NCBI GenBank assembly: GCA_046348585.1
Contig: JAXMDZ010000002.1
Span: 248,001 to 312,000, forward strand
Direction: 5' to 3'
Length of the DNA stretch: 64,000 bases
Source: JADZAI01 sp046348585
Lineage (GTDB): Bacteria > Pseudomonadota > Alphaproteobacteria > Micropepsales > Micropepsaceae
In this document: positions 11,539-19,882 of the stretch, piece after piece
How positions within the stretch are numbered: the stretch's first letter is position 1
Layout: each line of letters opens with the position of its first letter
Notes under the pieces: model-generated
Databases searched by the model: none
What the model was told of the DNA's origin: nothing
The model's input: the letters and a program-made list of their open reading frames with translations, nothing else
Made by a program: the position numbers and the translations under genes

Positions 11539-12547
11539 ATGACGGACGAGAGCAAGACGGAAGCGCCGGACGGCGGCGAGCGCATCGCGAAGGTGCTGGC
11601 ACGGGCGGGCGTCGCCTCGCGGCGGGACGCCGAGAAGATGATCGCCGAGGGCCGGGTGAAAGTCGGGGGCGAAACGCTGACCACCCCGCCTTCAAGGTGC
11701 CGCCGGGGGCGATCATCCAGGTCGACGGCAAGGTCGTGGCCGGGGCAGAGCCGACACGGCTGTGGCGCTATGCACAAGCCGCCGGGCCTGGTGACCACTC
11801 ACCGCGACGAGAAGGGGCGGTTGACCGTGTTCGACAGCCTGCCGCCGGGGATGCCGCGGTGATCTCGGTCGGGCAGTTGGACCTCACTTCGGAAGGCCTG
11901 CTGCTGCTGACCAATGACGGGGCGCTCGCCCGCCGGCTGGAACTGCCGGAGACCGGCTGGCTGCGCCGCTACCGCGTGCGCTTCTTCGGCAATGTCGGCC
12001 AGGACGAACTCGACAAGCTGGAAGCACAGGATCACCGCCGACGGCGTGCGCTACGGCCCCATCGGACGGTGCTGGAACGCTCAAGGGGCGAACTCGTGGG
12101 CGATGGTTTCCTTGCGCGAAGGCAAGAACCGCGAAGTGCGCAAGGTGTTCGAGCATCTGGGGGCTGAAGGTCGCGGCTCATCCGCGTCGCCCTACGAGGC
12201 CGTTCCAGCTGGGCGATCTCGGCGAGGGGAAGTCGCGGAGGTGAGCGGCAAGGTGCTGAAGGAACAGCTCGGCCTCCGCCAGAACCCGAGCCGCATGGCC
12301 GGCGCCGAGACGCCGCGGGCGATCGCCCCGGTCGCGGCCGCCAGTGCAGGGTGGCCCCGCGCCCCGTCCGCGAGCGGGCCGAGCGCACGCCGCACGCGCT
12401 GGACACGCAGCGGCCCCGAGCGCGAGCGGGGCAAGCCCGGCGGCCATGGCGCGCCGCCGCGCGGCAGCCGGTGCACAAGGGTCCGACGCGGCGCGACGGG
12501 CCGGGCGCGAAGGACACGCGGGGACCCAAGCCCGGACGCCGCGCTGA
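11539..12547 (+). CDS. rluB: Pseudouridine synthase, RluB/RsuA family, with long basic tail, frameshifted
   Basis: Modifies uridine in 23S rRNA. The N-terminal S4 domain is clean (ERIAKVLARAGVASRRDAEK, MIAEGRVKVGGETL), followed by the catalytic domain with HKPPGLVTTHRDEKGRLTVF, the family motif SVGQLDLTSEGLLLLTNDGA (catalytic Asp in GxLD), RVRFFGNVGQDELDKLE and SLREGKNREVRKVFEHLGL. I chose the ATG at 11539 (MTDESKTEAPDGGE). After about residue 260 the protein ends in a long Arg/Pro/Lys/Gly-rich disordered tail, common in alphaproteobacterial RluB. Its TGA overlaps the rsmD ATG as TGATG at 12545-12549, so the two rRNA-modification genes are coupled. Confidence 0.88.
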
Positions 12548-13111
12548 TGCGCATCGTCGGCGGACGGCTGCGCGGCAAGGGGCTGGTCTGCGCCCGCCGA
12601 TCTGCGCGCCGCCCGACCTCCGACCGGGTGCGCAAGAGCCTCTTCAACATCCTCGCCCACAACGATTTCGGCATCGGCTTCACGCTGGAGGCGCGGGTGC
12701 TCGACCTCTTCGCCGGGACGAGGGCGCTCGGCTGCGGGCGATCTCGCGGGGGCGAAATGGTGCCTCTTCGTCGATGCCGACGCCGACAGCCGCGCCCTGC
12801 AGCGCGAGGATGTCGAGGCGCTGAGCCTGACCGGGGCGACCAAGATCTGGGCACGACCGCGACCGATCTGGGGCCGATGCCGGGCAATGCGGGCGGGCCG
12901 TTCGGGCTCGTCTTCTGCGACGCGCCCTATCGCAGGAGCCTGACCGAGGAAGGCGCTGGCGAGCGCGCGGCGGGGCGGCTGGCTGGCGCCGAACGCGCTG
13001 ATCGTCGCCGAGACAGCGGCGGACGAGCCGGGGCTTGCGGTGGAAGGCTTCGAGACGCTGGACGACCGCGTCTATGGCGAGACGCGGGTGACGACGCTGA
13101 AGGCGGGGTGA
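12547..13111 (+). CDS. rsmD: 16S rRNA (guanine(966)-N2)-methyltransferase, frameshifted
   Basis: SAM-dependent methyltransferase of about 187 residues. Starts MRIVGGRLRGKGLV, then RPTSDRVRKSLFNILAH, the SAM-binding VLDLFAGTGALGLEAISRG region (readable in two frames), FVDADADSRAL, the NPPY-like FGLVFCDAPY active site, and ends RVYGETRVTTLKAG with TGA at 13109. Translationally coupled to rluB by TGATG overlap. Converges on mutL, whose stop is only 3 bases away on the other strand. Confidence 0.88.
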
Positions 13112-13114
13112 CGC

Positions 13115-14919
13115 TCAGCGCCGCCCAGGCAACCGGTGATGTCGGCGAGCTTCAGTTCCACATAGGTCGGGCGGCCGTGGTTGCACTGGCGAATGCGGCG
13201 TCGCCTCCATCTCGCGGAGCAGCGCGTTCATCTCCTCCGCCGTGAGGCGGCGGCCTGCGCGCACCAGGCCGTGGCAGGCCATGGTGCCGCAGATCTCGTC
13301 CAGCCTTTCCTTCAGGCCGAAGGCCTGGCCGTGTTCGGCGATCTCGTCGGCGAGGTCGCGGACAGGCCTTGCACGTCGGCGTCGCCGAGCAGCGCGGGCG
13401 TCTGCCGCCAGCGCGCCGGGGGCCGAAATCCTCGACCACCAGGCCGAGCCGGGCGAGATCGTCCGCATGCTGAAGAACGCGCTCGGCCGAGGCGGGATCG
13501 AGTTCGACGATCTCCGGCGTCAGCAGCATCAGCGCTGCGCCGCCCTCGGCGAGCGCCGCCTTCATCTTCTCGTAGACGAGGCGTTCGTGCGCCGCGTGCT
13601 GATCGACGATGACGAGGCCGTCTTCGGTTTCGGCGACGACATAGGTGTTGTGCACTGCTCGCGCGACGCCGAGCGGATAGCGAAGCTCGCCCGCCGCCTC
13701 GCCCGCCACCCGCGCGGCAGGGCTTGAAGTCGCGCACCATCTCCAGCACTTCGGCGGGCGGCGGCGGCGCGGCCTTGACCAAGGCCGTCTCCGCCAGACC
13801 GGCGCGCGGCGGCAGCAGGCCGTAGAGGCCGGAAAGGCCGGTTGCGGCGGCAGCGAGGGCGTGCGGAAGGCCTCGACCACGGAGGCCGACACGGTGGTCG
13901 CGGCGCGGTGTCCGGCGCGCTCCAGCGTCTGGCGCAGCGCGTTGACGATGAGGCCGCGCACCGAGGGCCGTCGCGGGATCGCACCTCGGCCTTCGCCGGA
14001 TGGACGTTGACGTCGACATCGGCGGCGCGGTTTCCACGAAGACGACGGCAGCAGCGATCATGCGCCGAAATCGGCATAGGCGCCGCGCACGCGCCGGTCA
14101 GCAGGCGATCTTCACGGCGCGGCCGTTGACGAACAGGAACTGGTGCTGGGCGTTGCCCCGGTTGAAGGTCGGCACGCCCGCGAAGCCGAAGACCCGCGCT
14201 TCGGTCTTGGCGATGTCGAAGCCGAGCGCGTTGGGGCGGAAGCTGGGGCCGAGGATCGCCGCGATGCGGGCGAGCCAGCCGTCGGGGCCGGGCCGTTCGG
14301 CCGGCAGGTCGAGGATCGTGCGGCCCTCGTCCTCCAGGCGGAAGGCGACTTCGGGCGCGGCCATGGCGAGCGCTTCACGGTGTCGGCGACGGCCTGCGAT
14401 TCGGTGCGCGGCGATTTCATGAACTTGAGGCGCGCGGGCGTCGCAGAAGAGATCGCGCCTCGACCCGCGTGCCGTGGCCGCCGGCCCCCGGGGAAGGCGA
14501 CCGGCTGCAGCGCGCCGGTCGCGCCGCCGTCGACCGCGATGCCGCCAGGCCTCCGCGCTCCCGGCCGTGCGGCTGTCGATGGTGAGGCGGGCGACCGATC
14601 CGATTGAGGCCAGCGCCTCGCCGCGAAAGCCGAGCGTGGCGATCTCGGTGAGGTCGTCGGCGCCGTCGGCGGCGACGGGCAGCTTCGAGGTCGCGTGGCG
14701 CAGCACCGCGAGCGACAGGTCCTCGTCAGCCATGCCCTTGCCGTCGTCGGCGACGCGGATCAGCGTCAGGCCGCCGCCGGCGTGCTTGATCTCCGTGCGC
14801 CGCGCCCCGGCGTCGAGCGCGTTTTCGACCAGTTCCTTCACCGCCGCGGCCAGGCGCTCGATCACCTCGCCCGCGGCGATGCGGTTGATCGTGCCTTCGC
14901 TGAGCCGGCGAATGGTCAT
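13115..14919 (-). CDS. mutL: DNA mismatch repair protein MutL, frameshifted
   Basis: GHKL ATPase that couples MutS mismatch recognition to strand incision; about 600 residues. The N-terminal ATPase is clean: TINRIAAGEVIERLAAAVKE, VENALDAGA, RVADDGKGM, LRHATSKL, TLGFRGEALASIGSVARLTI. The transducer domain shows FNRGNAQHQFLFVNGRAVK and DVNVHPAKAEVR. The C-terminal domain carries the endonuclease motif DQHAAHERLVYE and near the stop QCNHGRPTYVEL (readable in a second frame), both typical of nicking MutL in bacteria without MutH. The ATG at 14919 overlaps the pgi stop (ATGA). Many indels in the central linker and C-terminal part. Confidence 0.92.
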
Positions 14920-16220
14920 CCGGCGCGGGCCTGCGCCAGATAGGCGCGCGCCAGCCCTTGCCTTCCTCGACCGCCGGCTGGTCGAGCGGATCGACCTCCA
15001 TCAGGCGGGCGGCGAGGATGGTTTCGAGCATGAAGTGCATGAAGAGCGCGCCCATGGCGCGTTCGTCCGGCTTCTCGACGCTCATGGTGCGGACCGGGCG
15101 GCCGCGCCAGGGCGAGCGTTTCGGCGGTCGCCCGGGTCTGCGCAGGCGAGATCGCCGAGCGCGTGGCCGCCGAGATAGCCGACGCCGAGGCGCTCGGCGA
15201 AGGCGACGTCGGGACGGCCCTCGCCGCTCTGCGCCGCCGACAGCACGGTGAAGGCGCGCACATTGGGGCCGTCGAGATAGAGCTGGAGCTGGCTGTGCTG
15301 GTCGACCGGGCCGAGCGCGGTCGAGGCCGCCAGGCCCTTGCCGTCCTTGCCGACGCTTTCCGCCCAGAGCCCGGCGCCACCAGGCCCAGAAGCGGTCGAA
15401 GCGATCGCCATAGGGCATCAACACCAGCTCGCCGAACAGTATCGGCCGCCGCGATGGCGAGGGCCGCGCCGGCGACCGGCTCAGCGTCGTCGGCGGCGAG
15501 GACGCGGTCCCACACCGCCTCGGCCCCCTCGCGGAAGGCGGCGGCGTCGAGGCCCAGCAGCAGGGCGGGCAGCAGACCGACCAGCGTCAGCACCGAATAG
15601 CGCCCGCCGATGTCGAGCGGATGGTCGAGCGCCGGCGCGCCGATCTCCTCGGCGAATTTGCGGGCCGGGTTGTTGGCGGTCGGCTCGGTCAGCACGGCGA
15701 AATGCTGGGCGAGATATTTGCCGCCGCCCGCCGCCTTCAGCGCCTCGGCGGCGGCGAGGGCCTGCATCATCGTCTCGCCGGTCGAGCCGGACTTGGAGAC
15801 GACGAGAAATCGGGTGGTCCTCAGATCGAGCGCCGTCAGCGCGTGGGCGAAGGTCGCGCCGTCGAGATTGTCGAAGACGTGGAAGCGCATGTCGCCGATG
15901 CGATCCATCACGCCGGGGGTGCGCCAGCCCTTGAGCTGCGCCACCGCCTGCGCCCCGAGGCCGGAGCCGCCGACGCCAAGAAGGCAGAGGTCGGTCGTGT
16001 TCTTCAGCAGATGCGCCGACCACCGGTTCGGCGACGGCGAGATCGTCGCGGCGGCGGACAGGCCGTAGAGCGGCTGGCCGCCGGCCCGGGCGCTGTCGCG
16101 CGCCTGGAGATGCGGCTTCAGCGCCGCCAGATGGGCCTCATAGGCCTCGTGGCCGAGCGGATGCGGCCCGGACTGGGCCGGGAAGCAATGGCGGAGATCC
16201 TGGACGTAGGGGAGAGTCAT
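14916..16220 (-). CDS. pgi: Glucose-6-phosphate isomerase, short alphaproteobacterial form, frameshifted near the 3' end
   Basis: Interconverts glucose-6-phosphate and fructose-6-phosphate. Starts MTLPYVQDLRHCFPAQ; the first 270 residues are mostly one frame with LGVGGSGLGAQAVAQL, ATFAHALTALDLRTTRFLVV, SKSGSTGETMMQALAAAEAL and IGGRYSVLTLVGLLPALL. The C-terminal third is split over three frames (YLDGPNVRAFTVL; ERLGVGYLGGHALGDL; EKPDERAMGALFMHFMLET) and ends ALARAYLAQARAG with TGA overlapping the mutL start. About 434 residues, shorter than the roughly 550 of E. coli Pgi but normal for this subgroup. Pairing pgi with mutL by overlap implies co-transcription. Confidence 0.9.
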   Translation of the reverse strand: MTLPYVQDLRHCFPAQSGPHPLGHEAYEAHLAALKPHLQARDSARAGGQPLYGLSAAATISPSPNRWSAHLLKNTTDLCLLGVGGSGLGAQAVAQLKGWRTPGVMDRIGDMRFHVFDNLDGATFAHALTALDLRTTRFLVVSKSGSTGETMMQALAAAEALKAAGGGKYLAQHFAVLTEPTANNPARKFAEEIGAPALDHPLDIGGRYSVLTLVGLLPALLLGLDAAAFREGAEAVWDRVLAADDAEPVAGAALAIAAADTVRRAGVDALWRSLRPLLGLVAPGSGRKASARTARAWRPRPRSARSTSTASSSSISTAPMCAPSPCCRRRRAARAVPTSPSPSASASAISAATRSAISPAQTRATAETLALARPPGPHHERREAGRTRHGRALHALHARNHPRRPPDGGRSARPAGGRGRQGLARAYLAQARAG

Positions 16221-16264
16221 GGCGCGAGTTTAGAGCGTTCGGGGACGCGGGGAAACGCCGTGGC

Positions 16265-16302
16265 TCTTCGAGACGCGATCCTTCGGATCGCGCCTCAGGA
16301 TG
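16265..16302. repeat. REP-like intergenic palindrome
   Basis: The stretch TTCGAGACGCGATCC, loop TTC, GGATCGCG, then CCTCAGGATGAG lies between the pgi start and the 3' end of the second M16 gene. Its core is a perfect 8-bp stem (16274-16281 and 16285-16292). The flanks TTCGAGAC and CTCAGGATGAG match dispersed palindromes I know from many alphaproteobacterial genomes. Only one copy is seen in the window. Confidence 0.55.
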
Positions 16303-16325
16303 AGAACGGCACGCCCACCTCGCCG

Positions 16326-17620
16326 CTATTGCAGGCCCTGGGGCTTGCCGACGACCACCCAGTAGAAGGCGTCCAGTTCAGGCAGCCGCTTGGCGACGGC
16401 GGTCACCTGATCCTTGGTCACCGCCTCGATCTCGCTGTTGCGGCGGTTGACGTAGCCGGTGTCGAAACCGGCGAGATAGAGGCCGAGCAGCCGGTCGGCG
16501 ATCTTGGCGTTGGAGTCGAAGCCGAGCGCGTAGGAGCCGGTGAGATAGGCCTTGGCGTCGGCGAGTTCCTCGTCGGTCACGCCGCCGTCGCGCATCTTCA
16601 CGATCTCGGCCTTGGTAATGTCGATCGTGTCCTTCACGCGGGCATTGTCGGTGCCGACCGTGCCGGTCAGCGTGTCGGCGAAGCGGTAGCCCGCAAGGCC
16701 GGTATAGGGCCGTAGGCGAGGCCGCGCTTGACGCGCCTTCCTTCATCATGCGCGAGGCGAAGCCGCCGCCGCCCATGACGTAGTTCATGACCTGCGCCGC
16801 CGGTAGTCGGGATCGGTCATCTTGAGGCCCGGCGCGCCGAAGACGACGACGCTCTGCGGGATGTCGTGGTCGACGATCTCGACTTGCCGCCGTTCTGCAT
16901 CGCCGCCTCGCCCGGATCGGTGCGGCGCGGGTCGCCGGGATGGCGGCGAACAGCATGTCGAGCAGCGGCCGAGTTCGGCGGCCGAGATGTCGCCGGCCTT
17001 GACCTTCGTAGTCCTTGGCCAGGCGCGGTACCGCGGAAATCCGACGGTGTCGTCGCGGGTCCCCGGCGGCGAGCGATTCGGCGGTGCCGCTGACGCGGCG
17101 GCCTTGGTGGCCGGGGAAGGCGCGTTCCGACCAGGTGTTCGGCGGTGAACTGGATCTCGTCGGCCTCTTTCTTCATGCAGGCATCTGCGCCTTCATCAGT
17201 CGATCGCTTCCTGACGAAGCGCGGGCTGGCGACGGCGAGGCGGCGCATCGTTCGAAGGCGTCCGCCTTGTTGGCGGTCAGCGTCGTCAACGACCGATGAA
17301 GGCGTCGTCCTGGCCCAGGCCGCCAAGCTGGTCTGCCGTGCACCATCTTCTTCCTGGGCGAGCACGGTGCAGGATGTCGATGCCGCGCCTGTTCATCAGC
17401 GTGAGGCCGGCTTGCCGAAGCCGCCGCCTGCCGTCGGGATAGGCCGCGCGCCGCCGTCGAAACCGGCCTCGATCGAGATGATCGGCAGGCCGTGTTCCTC
17501 CACCAGCCAGGCTTCGATGCCACCGGGGCTTCTGACCGACTGGATGTCCATGGCCGCCGCCGGCCAGAGCAGCGCGAGCGCCCCGGCGAGGATTGCGGCC
17601 GAACGGGCGAGCAGGCTCAT
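16326..17620 (-). CDS. M16-family peptidase-like protein, second subunit, frameshifted
   Basis: Starts MSLLARSAAILAGALALLWP, a signal peptide ending AAA, then IQSVRSPGGIEAWLVEEHGL and IISIEAGFDGGA, typical of the non-catalytic partner of paired periplasmic M16 proteins, in which the HxxEH zinc motif is absent. The C-terminal 100 residues are clean (MKDTIDITKAEIVKMRDGGV, ELADAKAYLTGSYALGF, KIADRLLGLYLAGFDTGYVN, ending VVVGKPQGLQ with TAG at 16326). The middle, 16,650-17,390, is spread over all frames. About 430 residues. The ATG overlaps the stop of the catalytic M16 gene by 4 bases, so the two should be made in equal amounts. Absence of the zinc motif is inferred from the N-terminal frame and family knowledge. 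Confidence 0.8.
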
Positions 17621-18996
17621 GGCTGGCCTCCGGCGGCGGGTTCGGCGGGAGCGGCTTCGGGTTCGAGAATGCCGGTGACCGAGCGGGCGGGCGTAAGATA
17701 TTTGGCGGCGACGGCCTTCACCTGATCGGCGGTGACGGCCTGGATGCGATCGGCCCAGGCGTCGAGATCGGCGACGGTCAGGCCCTCCGCCAGCCCCTCG
17801 CCGTAATAGTTCGCCATGCCTTCCTGACTGTCGCGGGCATAGATGGCGTTGGCGACGAGGACGCTCTTGGCGCGGGCGATTTCCTCCTCGCTCGGTCCTT
17901 CGGCGAGGAACTTGGCGAGTTCCGCATCGACCGCGGCTTCCAGCTCGGCGGCGCTCTTGCCGTCGGCGGGCTGGCTGTAGAGGCCGACCATGCGGTCGTC
18001 GAGGCCGTCGCCGTCATACCAGGAGGAAATCGAGGTCGCGATCTTCGACCCCTTCACCAGCGCGAGGCCGAGCCGGGAGGTGTCGCCCGAACCGGCCAGC
18101 ACATAGGCCATGACCTGCAGCGCATAGGCCTCGCCGTCCTTGGCGGAGGTGTAGCTGGGCGCGAGATAGAAGCGCGCGAAGGTCGGCACCGCGACGCGCG
18201 GATCGCGCATCGCGACGCGCCGGGCGGCGATCGGCGGCGGCTCCTGCGGGCGGACGCGGGGCGCCAGCGTGCGGGCCGGCAGCGGACCGTAATACTGCTC
18301 GGCGAGCGCCTTCACCTCGTCGACCGTGACGTCGCCCGCGACCACGAGGATTGCGTTGTTGGGGCCGTAATGGGCGTCGTAGAAGCTGCGCGCCTCCTCG
18401 GTCGTCAGGCCCTCGATCTCGCTGCGCCAGCCGATCACCGGAATGCCGTAGGGATGGGCGACATAGAGCGTCGCCTGCATCTGCTCCCAGAAAAGGCTCT
18501 CGGGATTGTTGTCGGTGCGCTGGTTGCGCTCCTCGAGGATCACCTGGCGCTCGGAGGTCACCGTCGCGTCGTCGATGATCAGGTTCGCCATCCGGTCGGC
18601 GTCCAGCTCCATCATCAGGCCGAGCCGGTCCTTGGCGACGCGCTCGTAATAGACGGTGCGGTCGTAGGAGGTGTTGGCGTTGTTCTGGCCGCCGTTGCGG
18701 GTGACGATCGCGTCGAACTGCTGGTCGGGCACCTTGGGCGTGCCGCGGAACATCAGGTGCTCGAAGAAATGCGCGATGCCGCCGGCGTCGCGCGGATCGT
18801 CGGTGCTGCCGGTGCGGAACCACACCTGATGGGTGACGACGGGGGCGCGGTGGTCGGGGATGACGACCACCTGCATGCCGTTGGCGAGGCTGAACTCGTG
18901 CGCCTTGAAGGCATCGTCCTCGGCCGCGGCGGGCGCGACGAGGAAAGCGGCCGCGAGCGCGAGCGCCCGCCCGCGCGTCAGGATGCGGCCGGCCAC
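17617..18996 (-). CDS. Zinc M16 peptidase (pitrilysin/PqqL-like), catalytic subunit
   Basis: 459 residues in one clean frame. Signal peptide (RALALAAAFLVAPAAA), then the M16 N-terminal domain: HEFSLANGMQVVVIPDHRAP, HQVWFRTGSTDDP, the inverted zinc motif in GGIAHFFEHLMFRGTPK (HxxEH) and the third zinc ligand in VILEERNQRTDNNPES. The C-terminal inactive half-domain contains SYTSAKDGEAYALQVMAYVL. Periplasmic degradation of peptides or processing is the family role. It sits directly downstream of the DUF3035 lipoprotein (3 bases) and overlaps the second M16 gene, the standard alphaproteobacterial cluster after ileS-lspA. This gene marks the left edge of the clean sequence block. Confidence 0.93.
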   Translation of the reverse strand: MAGRILTRGRALALAAAFLVAPAAAEDDAFKAHEFSLANGMQVVVIPDHRAPVVTHQVWFRTGSTDDPRDAGGIAHFFEHLMFRGTPKVPDQQFDAIVTRNGGQNNANTSYDRTVYYERVAKDRLGLMMELDADRMANLIIDDATVTSERQVILEERNQRTDNNPESLFWEQMQATLYVAHPYGIPVIGWRSEIEGLTTEEARSFYDAHYGPNNAILVVAGDVTVDEVKALAEQYYGPLPARTLAPRVRPQEPPPIAARRVAMRDPRVAVPTFARFYLAPSYTSAKDGEAYALQVMAYVLAGSGDTSRLGLALVKGSKIATSISSWYDGDGLDDRMVGLYSQPADGKSAAELEAAVDAELAKFLAEGPSEEEIARAKSVLVANAIYARDSQEGMANYYGEGLAEGLTVADLDAWADRIQAVTADQVKAVAAKYLTPARSVTGILEPEAAPAEPAAGGQP

Positions 18997-18999
18997 CGC

Positions 19000-19347
19000 T
19001 TACTGACCCGTCGGCGGGGTGGTGGTCATCACGCGGCCCGACTCGTCGGTCTCGGGCGGCGGGGCGGCCGGGGTTTCACCGGCGTTCTGGCCGGAGGTCG
19101 CCAGCGCCTGCGCGGCGACCGAGCGCGCGTCGATGTCGGCGGCGGCCGGGGCGCCCGGCTGCGGCGCGCGCAGTTCGAGATCGGGCGGCATGGCGAGCGG
19201 GCGGCGCGGGGCGACCGCGTATTCGTCGGGCGGCAGTTTGCCGATGCCCATCGCCTCCGACACCGTGTCGCAGGCGCTGAGGGCGGCGGCCGCGCCGATG
19301 AGGGCGGCGGCCAAAGCGAATTTCGACGGGGTCAGACTAACGCGCAT
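19000..19347 (-). CDS. DUF3035 lipoprotein
   Basis: Start chosen at the ATG at 19347 (MRVSLTPSKFALAAALIG), which has a GGAAGG ribosome site 11 bases upstream; a GTG 12 bases earlier would overlap that site. A lipobox ALSAC follows, so the mature protein begins at Cys and is lipid-anchored. Then come the DUF3035 signature KLPPDEYAVAPRRPLAMPPD and LELRAPQPGAP and a low-complexity Ala/Pro/Thr tail. 115 residues. The start overlaps the lspA stop; lspA encodes the signal peptidase that would process this lipoprotein, and the M16 pair follows 3 bases later. The function of DUF3035 is unknown. Confidence 0.9.
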   Translation of the reverse strand: MRVSLTPSKFALAAALIGAAAALSACDTVSEAMGIGKLPPDEYAVAPRRPLAMPPDLELRAPQPGAPAAADIDARSVAAQALATSGQNAGETPAAPPPETDESGRVMTTTPPTGQ

Positions 19348-19882
19348 CGTCGGAGACACCTTCCAGTTCCGGCGCCTTGGCGGGCCGGGCGATAAACAGG
19401 GCGTCGATCAGAATGCCCACCACACCCATCACGATGGCGGCGTCCGCGACGTTGAAGACATACCAAGATTTACCGAAGGCGTGGAAATGGAAAAAGTCGG
19501 CCACCGCGCCATAAACGAAGCGGTCGATCACATTCCCGAGCGCCCCCCCGACCACCAGGCCGAGGCCGAGGGCGAGCCAGCGGCCCTCCGCCCGGAACAG
19601 CCACCAGGTCAGGACCACGCTCATGCCCAGCGAGAAGCCGATCAGCAACCAGACCCCGAGCGGACTGCCCGCCGGCAGCAGGCCGTAGGAAATGCCCCGG
19701 TTCCAGACCATCGTCAGGTCGAAGAAGGGCGCGATCTCGACCGGCGCGCAGACCGGGCAGTCGATGAAGCGGAGGCCGTAGAGGACCCAGGCCTTCGACG
19801 CCTGGTCGGCGGCGAAGACGAGGGCCGCGACGGCGAGGCCGAAGGCGGCGAAGCGGTGCGACCGGCGGGCGGCGGCGGTCAC
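19337..19882 (-). CDS. lspA: Lipoprotein signal peptidase (signal peptidase II)
   Basis: Aspartyl peptidase of the inner membrane that cleaves prolipoproteins before the lipidated Cys. 181 residues with four hydrophobic segments, the conserved MVWNRGISYGLL, GALGNVIDRFVYG (first catalytic Asp) and WYVFNVADAAIVMG (second catalytic Asp). Start is a GTG at 19882 forming a GTGA overlap with the ileS stop, the usual ileS-lspA coupling. The segment FIDCPVCAPVEIAPFF between helices 1 and 2 contains a CPVC pair, a small oddity. The same frame stays open far upstream through ileS but that extension is not coding. Confidence 0.95.
   Translation of the reverse strand: MTAAARRSHRFAAFGLAVAALVFAADQASKAWVLYGLRFIDCPVCAPVEIAPFFDLTMVWNRGISYGLLPAGSPLGVWLLIGFSLGMSVVLTWWLFRAEGRWLALGLGLVVGGALGNVIDRFVYGAVADFFHFHAFGKSWYVFNVADAAIVMGVVGILIDALFIARPAKAPELEGVSDDAR

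Noticed and set aside
17593..19395. 600-codon plus-strand frame opposite the M16 peptidase and DUF3035 genes
   Set aside because: The minus-strand frame has the zinc motif and lipobox; this one has none.
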